Part shown: positions 23,772-35,247 of the stretch, piece by piece
How positions within the stretch are numbered: position 1 is the first letter of the stretch
How the letters are laid out: the number at the start of each line of letters is the position of its first letter
Position numbers and translations under genes: made by a program
The notes under the pieces: model-generated
Told to the model about the DNA's origin: nothing
Databases searched by the model: none
The model's input: the letters and a program-made list of their open reading frames with translations, nothing else
Source of the DNA: Macrolepiota albuminosa
Taxonomy: Eukaryota; Basidiomycota; Agaricomycetes; Agaricales; Agaricaceae
Direction of reading: 5' to 3'
Assembly (NCBI GenBank): GCA_027475525.1
Contig: JAMWFC010000054.1
Span: 992,001-1,056,000, forward strand
Length of the DNA stretch: 64,000 nt

Positions 23772-25116
23772 ATGAGCAGCCCGTTTGACCCTGAAACCTT
23801 TGTAACCTCGTATAAGCCTGGGGCGCCAAAGAGAAAAGGAGGCGAATTGTTGCAGATTGAGGTCTTCTGGCGAAAACATTGTCAGTTTCTTAAAGACCAT
23901 GGCTACGTCCTCCGGCCACGTTATCAGCCAGATTGGAGGCCTTCTTGGCTAGACACCTCTAAAGATTGGCTTGAGTGCGAAGATGGAGTATTCGTGAGGG
24001 TGAGAGACTCGAATTCTGGGAAGAAGCTTGTTCCACTCACTATTATCATATTCGTAGGGCAGCGTGATAGATGCAATGCGCACTGACGGGACTCTTGTCA
24101 TGATAAAAGCTGTTCATCCGATTCACTCTCCAGACGAGATCCCTGTGGGGAAACTTTTGTCCTCAGAGCGTCTGGCTTCCCCAAGGAATCACTGTATACC
24201 TTATCTAGAGGTTATTGACCCACCAGAAGGTTCAGATAGGGCATTTTTGGTCTTGCCTCTTCTGGTTCCAACAGAACTAGCGCCATTTGAAACTATAGGT
24301 GAAGCTGTGGAATTTTTCCGCCAAATATTCGAGGTATGCCTCGCTCTTCGCTGAAAATACTAGAGTTTATGATCATGCTAGGGTTTAGAATTCATGCATG
24401 AGCACAACATTGCACACGAGTAAGACTATCAACATTCTAGAAACTCAAGCTGCTGACTGCTTCCATATGAGCATAGAGATTGTAAATATGATAACATCAT
24501 GGCGGACAGTCACCACCTTTTCGATGGCCCTCCTCACCCATTCGAGCGTTATATGAAGCGTGACTTCAGTGGTCCAACTCGTGTCGTCGCATCTCGAACT
24601 AGAAAGCCAGTCAAATATTACCTCATAGACTTTGATCTATCTAAAGAGTATCCTCCTGGAGGTCCGCCGCGTCTCGAAGAACCACCATGGGGAGGTGATA
24701 AGACTGTACCCGAGCACTTACTACCAGATGCCCCGCCTTGTGACCCATTTCCAGTCGATGTATACTGCTTAGGCAACTGTGTTAGGGAGAATTTTCTTGA
24801 CGTGCGTGTAACTTTGTCTTGTATTTTTCAAGGTTTTGACTGGGTAAAGGGTGATGAACATCGAAAAGGGAGGAAAGGTTTTGAATTCATGCGTGAGCTT
24901 GTAGACGATATGACGAATCCTGATCCTTTAAAACGTCCTCAAATGAGCGAAGCAGTTGCTCGCTTGACCGTTATTGTTCACGGTCTTAGCGACTGGCAGC
25001 TGCGTTCGCCCATTGTCGAAGTTGGCCAACGTACTAAAGTTTCAAAATTCATCAGACATTGGACGAAACAACTTCTTCGCAAAGCGCGCGGAATTCCCGC
25101 GATACCCAGAGCCTGA
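23772..25116 (+). CDS. Divergent fungal kinase-like protein
   Basis: Four exons fit: 23772-23999, 24058-24333, 24382-24419 and 24477-25116, giving 393 residues in one frame. The order matches a small fungal kinase-like family: LVMIKAV (beta-3 Lys), a VFFRQIFE-GLEFMHEHNIAHE helix, a catalytic loop, KYYLIDFDLS at the metal-binding site, FPVDVYCLG in helix F, and NPDPLKRPQMSEA near the end. The best splice gives the catalytic loop as AHEDCKYDNIM, so the HRD arginine is replaced by Glu while Asp and Asn stay. Activity is therefore uncertain. A GT...AG stretch of 31 nt at about 24801-24831 is not spliced here, because its removal would break the frame. Confidence 0.72.
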
Positions 25117-25820
25117 ACATGTTCGAATACACAAATCCGAGTTAAAGATATTATCATTATATACTAAATTATCGATACCCACTCCTGTGTGCTTGCTGTG
25201 ACTTGCAGTCTAAGCTTTCAAAGTTCTATCAATATAACGATTCAGAAGTCACAATTCCACTCATTTTTGGTTGTGGTACCTCGTATACTTCGCAGTCGTG
25301 CCATATTCCATTATTCAAGTACTATTCAAGTACATTTATTCACCATCCACATGACGGTAGAATCAGCCTTGGCTAGATGAGGGTTGCAGCCTCCTATGAG
25401 ATGTGTCCATGGATGGACGACTACAAATGGTCTCACATGACACCTAGATCATTCTTTTAATGACGGACCCCAGATTGACCCAGTCCATCGTGATATAACG
25501 ACTTATAGATATACCTACCGTCGTCGGACAAGGACTTCGCAGGCGAAGAGAATAAAACAGCCCTACCCTAACCCTCCCTTACCCCCCATAATGATGCGAA
25601 ACGGAGCGATGGTGAGTGAGGAAGGGAAGGGGCAGAAGGCACAGCCAAGACCACTGATACCTCGGAGCGGAAAACACCCACGACATCATACTTTTGTCCC
25701 GACCATACGCCAGTACCCACACAGGCCGACACAAATTCAATAGTTGAAGTATGGAATACAATACTTACATGCAAACAACCGGACAGGCTAATTACTTGTT
25801 GGCGTAAGTCTTGCCCTGCT
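25117..25820. other. Intergenic region
   Basis: No gene is supported. A short C-rich run near 25560-25590 contains two CCCTAA-like units but is too short and irregular to be a telomeric tract. The region ends where the direct duplication carrying the F-box genes begins. Confidence 0.4.
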
Positions 25821-26070
25821 TCTTAGCTCTACCTAGTAGCTTGCCGGAGATTGAAATCAAAAGCCTTAATTCACCTCATTCGGTGGTGTAACTGAGGATC
25901 TCTGATGTCCGCTCCCAGTATATATCTCACGGCTGTACAGTCTTTCCGCATTCAATTTCCCTAGTAATACCTCTTCACATAGCCACAGCGCATACTCACA
26001 ACCTGATCAATGCAATGAATACACCATACCATTCAAAACACCATGTTATACAGCTTAATTATTCAGACAT

Positions 26071-27235
26071 TCATCTACCTTCCTCTTCCCATACCTCAAT
26101 CACTTCATCAATGACTTCCTTCGTGACATCCTTCCAACAGTCAACCGCGACCCCTTCCTCATCTGCGACACTCTCTATGCGCTTGACATCAAATCGATGG
26201 CCAGCCCAAACTCCTCGATGGATTTGCAATGGACCATCGTAACAAGTACTCAGGCTTGGATCGGAGGACCAGGTCGTTCGAATATAAAGCACGTGTTCAA
26301 ATGTAATTTTTCTAAGCCATGGCTTGTCCGGCATGTCCCAAAGCTTCGCAACAGCATCTCCTCGAACATACTCCTTGGTTGTCAAATTGCGAAGGACCAT
26401 ATACCCGTTAAAGAAATCATGAGGATCCAGGTCCGTAATAAGAATGAGGCTATCGACAAGGTTTTTCCTCGCTAGCAATGCCCAAATACGAGGGTCTACA
26501 GCTTTCCAAATATCGCGTGTTGAACTAATCGAGCCCCGAACTCTTGATGACATATTATAATGTGGTTTCTGAAAGATGCGTATTGCGTCATCCAAATCCT
26601 CTGTTTCGTCATAGGAACGTCTGAGACGCTTGAATTCTGAGTCTGTCAGCATTCCCTCTGGTAGATCATCTATCCTTGCGTAATCGCCCATACAGATGAG
26701 TCGATCGCCAGCCCATGATCTGTCAGCATTCCCTCTGGTAGATCATCTATCCTTGCGTAATCGCCCATACAGATGAGTCGATCGCCAGCCCATGAGACAA
26801 GGATGGAATCTTCAATCAATCTTTCGAGATGGCACCGTCCGGACTCCCAGTAGCGCTGGCAAGTCAACATGAGACCCAAAACGTCTGAAATATCGAGTAG
26901 GTTGCCAATGATAATATCAACAACCTCGTTTGAAAGCTGGTTCAGAAGCCCCTCCGATGATTTTTGGTTGGACCTGTCGTAGGAAAATTGAACAACACTC
27001 AAAAAAGGTGGTGATGTCAGAGGCATACTTACTCTTGTGGAAATGACAGGCCTTTTGCTTGTTTCAAAGGTCGTACCAGAACTCGTTTTTCTTTTTCATC
27101 AGGACTCCATAGAGACTTCATGAGCTGGGGTCCTGTGTCCATAGCCATGAAGTAGTACTCCCCGAACTTGCCGTCCACGGAGTTACACACATTGGCAGAG
27201 TTATCGAGGTTGTATAGGAGAAAATATTGGCCCAT
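26071..27235 (-). pseudogene. F-box-like protein gene, copy 1 (frame broken by 77 bp repeat)
   Basis: Exon 1 is 27033-27235 and exon 2 is 26071-26973, with a 59 nt intron at the same place as in the intact neighbour copy. The protein begins MGQYFLLYNLDNSANV. Across the intron it carries the F-box-like helix pair LLNQLSNEVVDIIIGNLLD and LGLMLTCQRYW. Exon 2 contains an exact 77 bp tandem duplication (26642-26795) that shifts the frame. Removing one unit leaves an open frame identical in layout to copy 2, ending four codons earlier. Because thirteen other 77 bp duplications occur in the window, the break may be an assembly artefact and the gene may be intact. F-box proteins usually select substrates for SCF ubiquitin ligases; no substrate domain is recognised. 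Confidence 0.78.
26642..26795. repeat. 77 bp tandem duplication 1
   Basis: Two identical 77 bp units lie head to tail inside exon 2 of F-box copy 1. The match is exactly 77 bases, with mismatches on either side. Copy 2 of the gene has a single unit. Confidence 0.97.
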
Positions 27236-27376
27236 GTATATACGACAGGGAAGAAAATGAGAAGAAAATGAAACAGTGATTACGCCGCTTCTTATTTTTT
27301 ATTTATTTATTTTTTTTTGGAGTAGCGTTTGCTATGGGTGGTGTAGTCGGCACCATAGTCGCCTCCACCCCACCCG

Positions 27377-28735
27377 CACTTCTTAGCTCTACCTAGTATC
27401 TTGCCGGTGGTTGAAATCAAAAGCCTTCATTCACCTCATTCGGTGGTGTAACTGAGGATCTTGGATGTCCGCTCCCGGTATTTATCTCACAGCTGTACAG
27501 TCTTTCCCATTCTGTTTTCCTAGTGATACCTCTTCAAATAGTCACAGCACGTACTCACAGCAATGAATACACCATACCATTCAAAACATCATGTTATACA
27601 GCTTAATTATCCAGACATTCCTCTACCTTCCTCTTCCCATACCTCAATCACTTCGTCAATGACTTCCTTCGTGACATCCTTCCAACAGTCAACCGCGACC
27701 CCTTCCCTATCTGCGACACTCTCTATGCGCTTGACATCAAATCGATGGCCAGCCCAAACTCCTCGATGGATTTCCAATGGACCATCGTAACAAGTACTCA
27801 GGCTTGGATCAGAGGACCAGGTAGTTCGAATATAAAGCACGTGTTCAAATGTAATTCTTCTAAGCCATGGCTTGTCCGGCATGTCCCAAAGCTTCGCAAC
27901 AGCATCTCCTCGAACATACTCCTTAGTTGTCAAATTGCGAAGGACCATATACCCGTTAAAGAAATCACGAGGATCCAGGTCCGTAATAAGAATGAGGCTT
28001 TCGACAAGGTTTTTCCTCGCTAGCAATGCCCAAATACGAAGGTCTACAGCTTTCCAAATATCGCGTGTTGAACTAATCGAGCCCCGAACTCTTGATGACA
28101 TATTATAATGTGGTTTCTGAAAGATGCGTATTGCGTCATCCAAATCCTTTGTTTCGTCATAGGAACGTCTAAGACGCTTGAATTCTGAATCTGTCAGCAT
28201 TCCCTCTGGTAGATCATTTATATTTGCGTAATCGCCCATACAGATGAGTCGATCACCAGCCCATGAGACAAGGATGGAATCTTCAATCAATCTTTCGAGA
28301 TGGCACCGTCCGGACTCCCAGTAGCGCTGGCAAGTCAACATGAGACCCAAAACGTCCGAAATATCGAGTAGGTTGCCAATGATTATATCAATAACCTCGT
28401 TTGAAAGCTGGTTCAGAAGCCCCTCTGATAAATTTTGGTTGGACCTGTCGCAGGAAAGTTGAACAACACTCAAAAAAGGTGGTGATGTCAGAGGCATACT
28501 TACTCTTGTCGAAATGACAAGCCTTTTGCTTGATTCAAAGGTCGTACCAGAACTCGTTTTTCTTTTTCATCAGGACTCCATAGAGACTTCATGAGCTGGG
28601 ATCCTGTGTCCATAGCCATGAAGTAGTACTCCCCAAACTTGCCGCCCACGGAGTTACACACATTGGCAGAGTTATCGAGGTTGTATAGGAGAAAATATTG
28701 GCCCATGTATGTACGACAGGGAAGAAAATGAGAAG
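27377..28735. repeat. Direct segmental duplication, copy 2
   Basis: Same-orientation partner of the segment at 25821-27262. It includes the intact F-box gene and its flanks. A short AT-rich spacer with an interrupted TTTA run (about 27290-27330) lies between the copies. Confidence 0.88.
27607..28706 (-). CDS. F-box-like protein, copy 2 (intact)
   Basis: Exon 1 is 28504-28706 and exon 2 is 27607-28444, with a 59 nt intron (28445-28503); the product is 346 residues. The start at MGQYFLLYNL is chosen because it is conserved in copy 1. An upstream in-frame ATG at 28769 is not in a conserved context. Residues 30-70 hold a short conserved N-terminal exon. After the intron come NQLSNEVIDIIIGNLLDISD and LGLMLTCQRYW, which look like an F-box-like helical motif. 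The rest is a basidiomycete-type variable region containing several Trp, such as STRDIWKAVDLRIWALLARK. Function beyond probable SCF adaptor is unknown. Confidence 0.8.
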
Positions 28736-28869
28736 AAGAAGAAGAAACAGTGATTACATTTGCTGCCACTGAATGACGTAATAGGTGACGAGCAGTACTT
28801 GTTTTGCAATCTTAATTTAGATGGCTTTCGGCTCACGTCCCGGATTCTCCGCCTGGACCAGATTCAGTT

Positions 28870-29423
28870 CCCACTCTCACTGGGCGTGACCTGTTGTTTC
28901 ACTTCTCACTGTGCCCTGGTTCAACTTTGCGCGTCATTTTCATCGTTTAGATATTATTACTGGGCCTTTTCATGCACACTGCTTACCGATTTCAGAATTT
29001 CATGTGTACTTTTTACAACTCAATATATTATTTTCCCTCAGGCTCATTCCCATATTCTGTCCCTGAACAAAAAAATGCACGGCCAATCAAGCGCCCCCAA
29101 CTTGCTTGACCTCCTACCTGATGCTCCCATTGGACGGCTCGAAAGCCGTTCAAGTTCCGTACCCCTCCCTCATCCTCACTCAAGCCGCCCAATGTACGCA
29201 CCCTCAGCAGGACCACACTCCCTCCTTTGGCCACACCCGCATCCTACACTCAGCCCTCTGTCATTGCCTATACCTCTTACGCCCCGTCCTAACACCCGCA
29301 CTTCTCAACGCACCTCCGTCTGCGCTCTCTCAACGCCCTCACCTCCCTTTCCATGACCTTCGCCTTCTCAATACACGCTCGCGCTTTCATGTACAGTCCA
29401 TCGACACAAGTGTCCCTGAATAG
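28870..29423. repeat. Dispersed repeat with Pro/Ser/His-rich frames
   Basis: The part from about 29100 to 29423 resembles 32640-33000 in the same orientation and 63430-63770 inverted. Shared blocks include TCCGTACCCCTCCCTCA. A shorter block near 28884, GCGTGACCTGTTGTTTC, recurs at the right edge of the window near 63970. The long open frames here are Pro/Ser/His-rich and not conserved as protein, so I treat this as non-coding repeat. Confidence 0.6.
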
Positions 29424-29696
29424 CTAGGGGCAATCATCCGCCGCACCTCTGGCGCACCGTACACCTCCTGTGTGGACATCGATTTTCGCGACAACGAGCC
29501 CGTAGATCCGAGGAAGCAACTCTGATGCGGGAATGAGGATGTGGTAGATTAGCCTGTTCTCGCGGGAGAAGTTAAGGATCGAACAACAGTCCACATCCTC
29601 AAGAAATCTGACCTTCTGGTGTCTCGGACTCAAAACAAATTTATGCACCCAGTACGTGTTGTGCCTCTTTGTCAAAGTCATGATTAATTCTTCCAT
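29424..29696 (-). pseudogene. Conserved reading frame next to DUF6535 genes
   Basis: A minus-strand frame with blocks HNTYWVHKFVLS, IYHILIPASELLPR and GLVVAKIDVHTGG. A related frame lies at 63214-63426 on the plus strand (HNTYLVHQFLFG, LYHALIPVSELFPK). Part of a third copy flanks the copia element: 33000-33029 continuing at 39856-39930. Conservation suggests an ancestral coding sequence or a repeat derived from one. No known domain was recognised. Confidence 0.5.
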
Positions 29697-29987
29697 GATT
29701 TGGCTATTAAAGCTTTAATCCAATGTTCAAATGCCTATGGTACCATTAAATCCACATTTCTCGTCGCAATGCTGTGGTTGCAAGCTTGACAACGTCTCCA
29801 TCTCTTTATTATCTTTGCAAGTCTCTCTCCCTCCTCTTTGGACGGTTCTCCCTTGGTTTTCTTTGGCACACCGGGTACATAACATAAATAAATGTTTCAA
29901 GTATCCTTGTACCTGTGTCGTATACTTGGACATAAAAATCACATATAGGCATATATTGAATCGAGGTTCATGGTTATAATGCAGAGA

Positions 29988-31977
29988 TTATGGTGTCTCT
30001 TCATTCACAATGTAAGATGTCGTCCCATATGGGGCAAGCCTGACTGTTTGGTAATGTTCCAAGCACTCGACAAATATGTGATTGCCTTTGCTGTGTGAGA
30101 CCTCAAGCAATGTCTTTCCTTCAGCATCCTCAATTGTTCTATCCCATCCGCAGTCAAGCAAAAGCTTCACTTTTTCCAGGTCAACGACGCTTGAACACCC
30201 TTGCAATGCATTGTAGAGTACATTATGACTACATGATTGGGCACCATGATCCAAAAGGTATGTCACAATTGTATGGGAGTCCGGCAAGTTTCTTCGAATG
30301 GTAGCATCAAGCGCTGTATATCCAGAGCGTGTCTGCGCAGAGATCAGAGCTGGCTCCTGTTCAACAAGGGTGATGACCATATCCAGATTGCCTACAACGG
30401 CTGCAAAATGCAAAGCGGTCCGACCACGATAATCACGACAATCGAGGTCAATTCCTCGCTGCACCAATTCACGAAAGTCTTCTCCATCCCCGCGAAATGC
30501 ACATGAACACAAGAACTCTGTGCTCCATTGACTGCCAGATTGAAATAGGTTGGGACCCCCCAAATCCAGAAGCCACTGAGATAGGACCCGATGCCTGTCT
30601 TCGAGTGCCGCTCGATAAGCTCTAAACAATGTACCCCTTATCGGCTCTTGCCAGTCCTTGAAATCAGCTGTAGGTTCGTCTAGCAGAGTCTTAAGACCGA
30701 AGACCTTCATAAAACTTTCAATCATTCGGCCATATTTGTTGCTTTTCCCAATCTCGTCCTCCATGGAAAATGCTGAATACGTATCTGGCAATCTTGATAA
30801 ACAATATTTGATTGCAGAGAGAAAATAACTATTTCCTGAGCTTGAGTGAAGATATTCAGTGAGAGGATAGACTGGAAACCATTGATCAAACAAGCCACAA
30901 GTCCCCTCAATGACAATTTCTTTGACAAAGGGGTTAGATGAGTGCTTGAAAACCCACCCCAAGGAGTTGTGAGAGAGAAGATGAGGAAAAGAGAATCGGT
31001 AGAACACTGCATTGTGCTCTGTTATTTTCAAAGAATGGCTTGGCACCCATCGCGGTCGCCACAATGTCCGTGGCTTAGAGTAACGAGTAAGCATATGCCA
31101 GAGATTCTGGCATGTGTATCCTGTAGTATATACAGCATACAATAGAAAATTCGTTGAATAGAACACGAAGGGGATGCGGTAAGGACAAGCAATGTCCAAG
31201 ACAGGAATCATGGAGGATCCAAAGTAGAAGAGAAACGTGAGAGCAGTGATCACAGAAACGATTCCAGATATTGGATGGGACAACTGTGAAACGTAGATAG
31301 CTAGTCCAACGAGAAAGATCGCAACTGAGCAATGTAGGATCAATGGGAGACTCTGAATGATGTCGCCGAGCTTATATTTCAGAAGTCCACCAAAGCGGAA
31401 TTGGCGGATTAAAGCACGAGTTCTGGCGCTCCCAGGAACAATTACAGTATATGCCTGTTCATCTGTATTAAATGGCTGCAAGCCAAGTAAAGGGAGTGTA
31501 CAAACTTGGATCCATTGTTTGGCTAGAACAGACAAGAGGGCAGTTGATAGCGAGAGTGCGAGGCTCGTAAAAAAGAGTCCATTCACCCATACATCTATGG
31601 AAGTGTGCGTCTGGCTTGCGGGACCCAGAGATGCTGCAGGAACAGCATCTATCCTCGTTCTATTTCCGGCGGCTCTCAATAATTGGTTGTTTTCAACAAG
31701 TAGGGATACCGTGATTTGTGCGTTATCAGGTTGGAGCGCTTGAGACGTTTGAGCGACAAATGTCGTTACTACTGCCGAGAAGAGTGCAGCCTGTCTTGGA
31801 TTGAGACGACATTTAGGAATGTATGTCATCAATACCCACAAAAACAAGGAGACTATCAAGGATGCTCCGATAGCCTTCAATCATGTCCGCATCGTGACTC
31901 TCTGCTTCGTCAAGATATACATACCACACTCGTGCATTTTCTTCTGCTTCTTCTCCAGGTTTGTCAGGGCCGTACAT
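29988..31977 (-). CDS. DUF6535 membrane protein with ankyrin repeats
   Basis: Two exons: 31840-31977 and 29988-31790, with a 49 nt intron, 646 residues. The N-terminal exon reads VWYVYLDEAESHDADMIEGY and joins in phase 0 to AALFSAVVTTFVAQTSQALQPD, the hallmark of the basidiomycete DUF6535 domain. The naive ATG at 31880 lies across the intron and is not the real start. Several membrane segments follow, e.g. LFFTSLALSLSTALLSVLAK and AIFLVGLAIYVSQL. The C-terminal 200 residues hold ankyrin repeats (GRTALHFAAVVGNLDMVITL, SGYTALDATIRRN). The function of DUF6535 is unknown. A second, inverted copy of the C-terminal half is found at 39935-40387 plus 62534-62909. An upstream non-coding first exon cannot be excluded. 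Confidence 0.85.
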
Positions 31978-32639
31978 CTCTGTGTAATTGTAATTACGAC
32001 CACCTGGGAGCCATAGGGTGAATGGATATCATTTCATAATAAATCCACGACAGTACCCAAGTTTTGGACGCCGAAGGACCTAAGGCGCGATCCATGCAAG
32101 AGGTTTGCCATTGTGAGTAGGAAAGATGGTTATACGTGGCCGTTCCTCCACGAATCGAATCAAATGATGATTATGGAATGATGATGATTTACTAATCACT
32201 TGGCCGTGGTATCGAAGGGAGGAAACAAGACAAATAAGGTAGGGGTCTTCAAATCTATCATTCTTTGCTTTGATCATTGACACTGGGTCATCCGTGATAT
32301 TCTGAGCGGCAGAAGAACATGTGGTGTACGGTTTCCATTCAGGGTCCGGTCAAGTTTTTCCTGAGCATAGACGACACAGAAGGAAAACACGGAAGATGAA
32401 GACAAGAGCAACTTGAGGCTGTAACAGGCAATACAAACATGTCCGCATACGCTCTCTCATGACACTTACGATTCCTATGGATTACTGTTCCTGTTTCATC
32501 CAGAATACATTTCCCGTTCCCAAGCAAGATACCCACGTCGCCTTTGATATGTTGCCTGCTCAAGTGTCCCCAAATCTCCCGACTTTGGCCCTGTTTTTGC
32601 TCACTTCGAACCAGCCCGGCAGAAGGCTTCTTTCTGCGT
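31978..32639. other. Intergenic region upstream of the DUF6535 gene
   Basis: This stretch should contain the DUF6535 promoter. It has only short frames with no family resemblance and no recognised repeat. Confidence 0.4.
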
Positions 32640-33029
32640 CCACCGATCCTTGACTCACTCCTTGAGCCGCTCAAGCTCCGTACCCCTCCCTCACCCTCAC
32701 TCTCAAGCCGCGACTACGTCGGCCATACACCCACCCACACCGGCCCTCCGCCATCACCCAAGCCTTGTCCTAACACTCACACTTTCCAATGCACTCTCCA
32801 CCTCTGCCGGTGCTATCTCAACTTCCCCTCCCTCCTCATTTCCTTTGCCTTCTCCAAATACACGCTTGCGCTGACATGCATGCCCATCAGCACAAGCATT
32901 CTGAACAGCTTGGGGCCAATTGTGTGTTGCACCTCGACCTTGGGAAGCGACTTCAATGCGGGAATGAGGGCGTCATAGATCAGGCTGTCCTAGGTTACAC
33001 CTAGGGGCAATTCGTGCACTGCATCTCTG
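32640..33029. repeat. Dispersed repeat, second copy
   Basis: Same-orientation relative of 29100-29460, including the block CTAGGGGCAAT near its right end. The copia element inserted inside it: the homologous sequence stops at 33029 and resumes at 39856 after a CTCTG target-site duplication. Confidence 0.65.
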
Positions 33030-33312
33030 TGTCAGAGGCCGAGGCTGATGAGCCATGAAGGTTGAGGTCACGTGTCCACGGCTGCGCCCCATTTGATATG
33101 TTTTTTCTTCTTTACGCCTCAGTTCGTTACCACCCCAATAACGTAACTGAGGTATGCCTATTACGACTTACTTTACACCCACACTTGTAACTTACTTTGT
33201 TATGCCTAGTACGCTACGGTGTTTATTAGGTGATTAATATATTAGTTTGTTACCACCCCAATAACGTAACTGAGTACGCTACGGCATTTATTAGGGACGG
33301 ATCTCTCTGATA
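33030..33312 (+). repeat. Copia 5' LTR
   Basis: 283 bp, TGTCAG...TGATA. It contains an internal duplicated block (GTTACCACCCCAATAACGTA twice). It is followed directly by GGTTATGGGACCC, where the primer-binding site should be. Confidence 0.95.
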
Positions 33313-33469
33313 GGTTATGGGACCCGTTGCCTAATCACAACAAGAGAAGATCCAAACGAACTCAAAGCCGACGCACACGTCGCACACTCGTATTTCAACT
33401 GCAACAAAAGCTGCACCTAATCCTCCCCCGAGATCACCCGGATCATCTCCGGACACACACACTCACGTC

Positions 33470-34270
33470 ATGTCAACCTCGGACACAACAGCCTGTCCAA
33501 TACTTACAGGACCCGAGAACTTCCAAATTTGGAAGGTCAGGATCACCGCAAAACTCAGACAAGAGAAAGTCTGGGACGTTGTCGCTGAGGAACCCCCATC
33601 TCCTCTGGCGCCTATCATCTACCACAGTCAGTCCATGCAACAACATGGCGAAAACTGGTCCATTTGTGACTCGAAGGCTGCCGGAGTCATCATTGCTCAT
33701 ATCTGCGACCGCCTGGCCCTCGAAGTGGGCTCACTTCCTCACGCAAAAAACATGTTCGACAAGCTTGTAGAAATACATGAAAACACAAACATAGGAATGA
33801 GCGCATTCTATACCTTCATCCAGATGCTCAACATCAAGTGGGATGGGTCTCCAACAACGCTCAGCGAACACATTGCTGCCATCTCCGCTGCAGATGCAAA
33901 ACTTACAGCCATGAAGAAGATGATCAATCGCGAGTTCCTAGCCTTCATTCTCCTGCACTCCCTCCCAGATGACAATGTATGGGAGTCTTTCCGTGCCACT
34001 GTCTTGAACTCAACGGTGCCTGGAAAAGCCCTCACCTTCTCTGACCTCTCCGACCGTCTCACTTTCACTGTGACCGCCCAACAGGGTGCATCGTCCGAAG
34101 CAGCCCTAAAAGCGAACATCAATCTAAAGCAGAAGACAAAGCTGAAGTCCGATGTATGGTGTGAACTCCACAGGTCCACCACTCACAACACCTCGGAATG
34201 CAGAACGATCAAAGAGCAGAGAGAAAAGCAGAAGAAGGTGAGAGGAAAGGCAAAGGCAAAGGCTGTCAGG
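33470..34270 (+). pseudogene. Copia gag region
   Basis: Frame starting MSTSDTTACPILTGPENFQIWKVR, the usual copia gag opening, with WDVVAEEP and MLNIKWDG blocks. Near 34160 is a knuckle-like WCELHRSTTHNTSEC segment, followed by a Lys-rich run. The coding character ends at about 34270, where a pyrimidine-rich stretch begins. Gag packages the element RNA. Confidence 0.85.
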
Positions 34271-34820
34271 GGACTCCTCATTCCTTTCTTCTTTCACTCT
34301 TTATTTCTTCACTCTCCTTTCATTCACTTCCTTATTTCTTCTATCATTCTCTCATCTTGCTGTTACTACTTTTTCAACACTATCTGTTAGTACTATTCTC
34401 AACCTTTGAGGTGCTCTGGTTCTTTAGCTATCACTCAGACAAGTGTGGGCCCTTCAGCACCGCTCCAGGCTGCTTAGATAAGCCGGAGTTTGCCTTTCTG
34501 ACTTCTAAAGTCCGGAGTTTTCCTCCCTTGTTTGCACACTTGTTTGGTTAGTCAATTTTCGAGTTTTTAAGGTTTTGTTGTACTGTACAGTTGTTTCCCA
34601 CGCTTCAGAGGCCCCAGAAGCGTCCAACCTGGCATAGGGAATCCCCAGACTTGTTCTCTTTGGATCTCCCTCTGCCAGGTGAGTAGCTACCTTGATATTG
34701 TCAGTACATATTCTAATACACTTTGGATCTCCCTCTGCCAGCTGTGTGCTGCCAGGTGAGTAGCTACCTTGATATTGTCAGTACATATTCTAATACACTT
34801 TGGATCTCCCTCTGCCAGCT
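34271..34820 (+). other. Pyrimidine-rich non-coding stretch inside copia
   Basis: About 550 bp (473 bp after removing one 77 bp unit) separate the gag Lys-rich run from the acidic linker ahead of the protease. The left part is very rich in CT, and the right edge is CTCTGCCAG before coding resumes. It could be an unusually long intron or a small insertion; I could not find its borders with certainty. Confidence 0.45.
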
Positions 34821-34825
34821 GTGTG
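34672..34825. repeat. 77 bp tandem duplication 2
   Basis: Two units of 77 bp, head to tail, each starting CTGCCAGGTGAG. It lies in the non-coding stretch of the copia element. Confidence 0.95.
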
Positions 34826-35247
34826 ACTGAGCCACAGCCTCTAGAGGTCGCCCTTACAAAGGCAAACCGAGCAAGTCACAACTCAGAATCCAGTGACGAT
34901 GACTCGGAGGACTCAGATAGCGACACAGGAGGAGGAACGGCAAAGTATGCAGGTACTAAATCGGCCCATGTATCTAAAGCATTAATGTCACGTCTTTTGG
35001 CCTATGCTGGGAGTGCCTCAAGCAACTTTCCTCGCCTAAGCACCATCGCCGACTCTGGAGCGTCCGCACATATGACCCTGAACAGAGAGTGGTTCAAATG
35101 CAGAACCTTTCATGCGCTAAACCCACTATGCAAGGTACACTTTGGGGACAACTCTTTTGCCAACGCCACAGGTATAGGAACTATTTCACTTGAGTGCAAG
35201 ATACATGGCAAAACGTGAACTATCAAGCTCAAAAACGCCCTATACAT
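34821..35247 (+). pseudogene. Copia protease region
   Basis: Acidic linker followed by the retropepsin active-site block TIADSGASAHMT near 35050 and VHFGDNS. A TGA at 35216-35218 interrupts the frame. The frame is then cut by the solo LTR; after the LTR it continues as PSFHLTLISVHRLNKAG. Confidence 0.85.

Larger units (their letters stand above)
25821..27262. repeat. Direct segmental duplication, copy 1
   Basis: This segment is repeated in the same orientation at about 27377-28735. The shared sequence starts at CTTCTTAGCTCTACCTAGTA and runs past the F-box gene start codon. The copies differ mainly by scattered substitutions and a few small indels. Copy 1 also carries a 77 bp internal tandem repeat that copy 2 lacks. 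Confidence 0.88.

Noticed and set aside
25555..25595. Interstitial telomere repeat
   Set aside because: Only two CCCTAA-like units in an irregular C-rich run.
26642..26795. Reading F-box copy 1 as a pseudogene created by a biological 77 bp duplication
   Set aside because: The same period recurs thirteen more times in unrelated sequence, so an assembly cause is more likely. The gene may be intact in the organism.
31793..31880. Start of the DUF6535 protein at 31880
   Set aside because: That frame reads through an intron. The exon 31840-31977 joined to 31790 gives the conserved DUF6535 start.
32650..33004. Pro/Ser/His-rich open frames as genes (also near 29100-29423 and 63430-63770)
   Set aside because: They lie in a dispersed repeat, occur in several frames at once and are not conserved as protein between the three copies.
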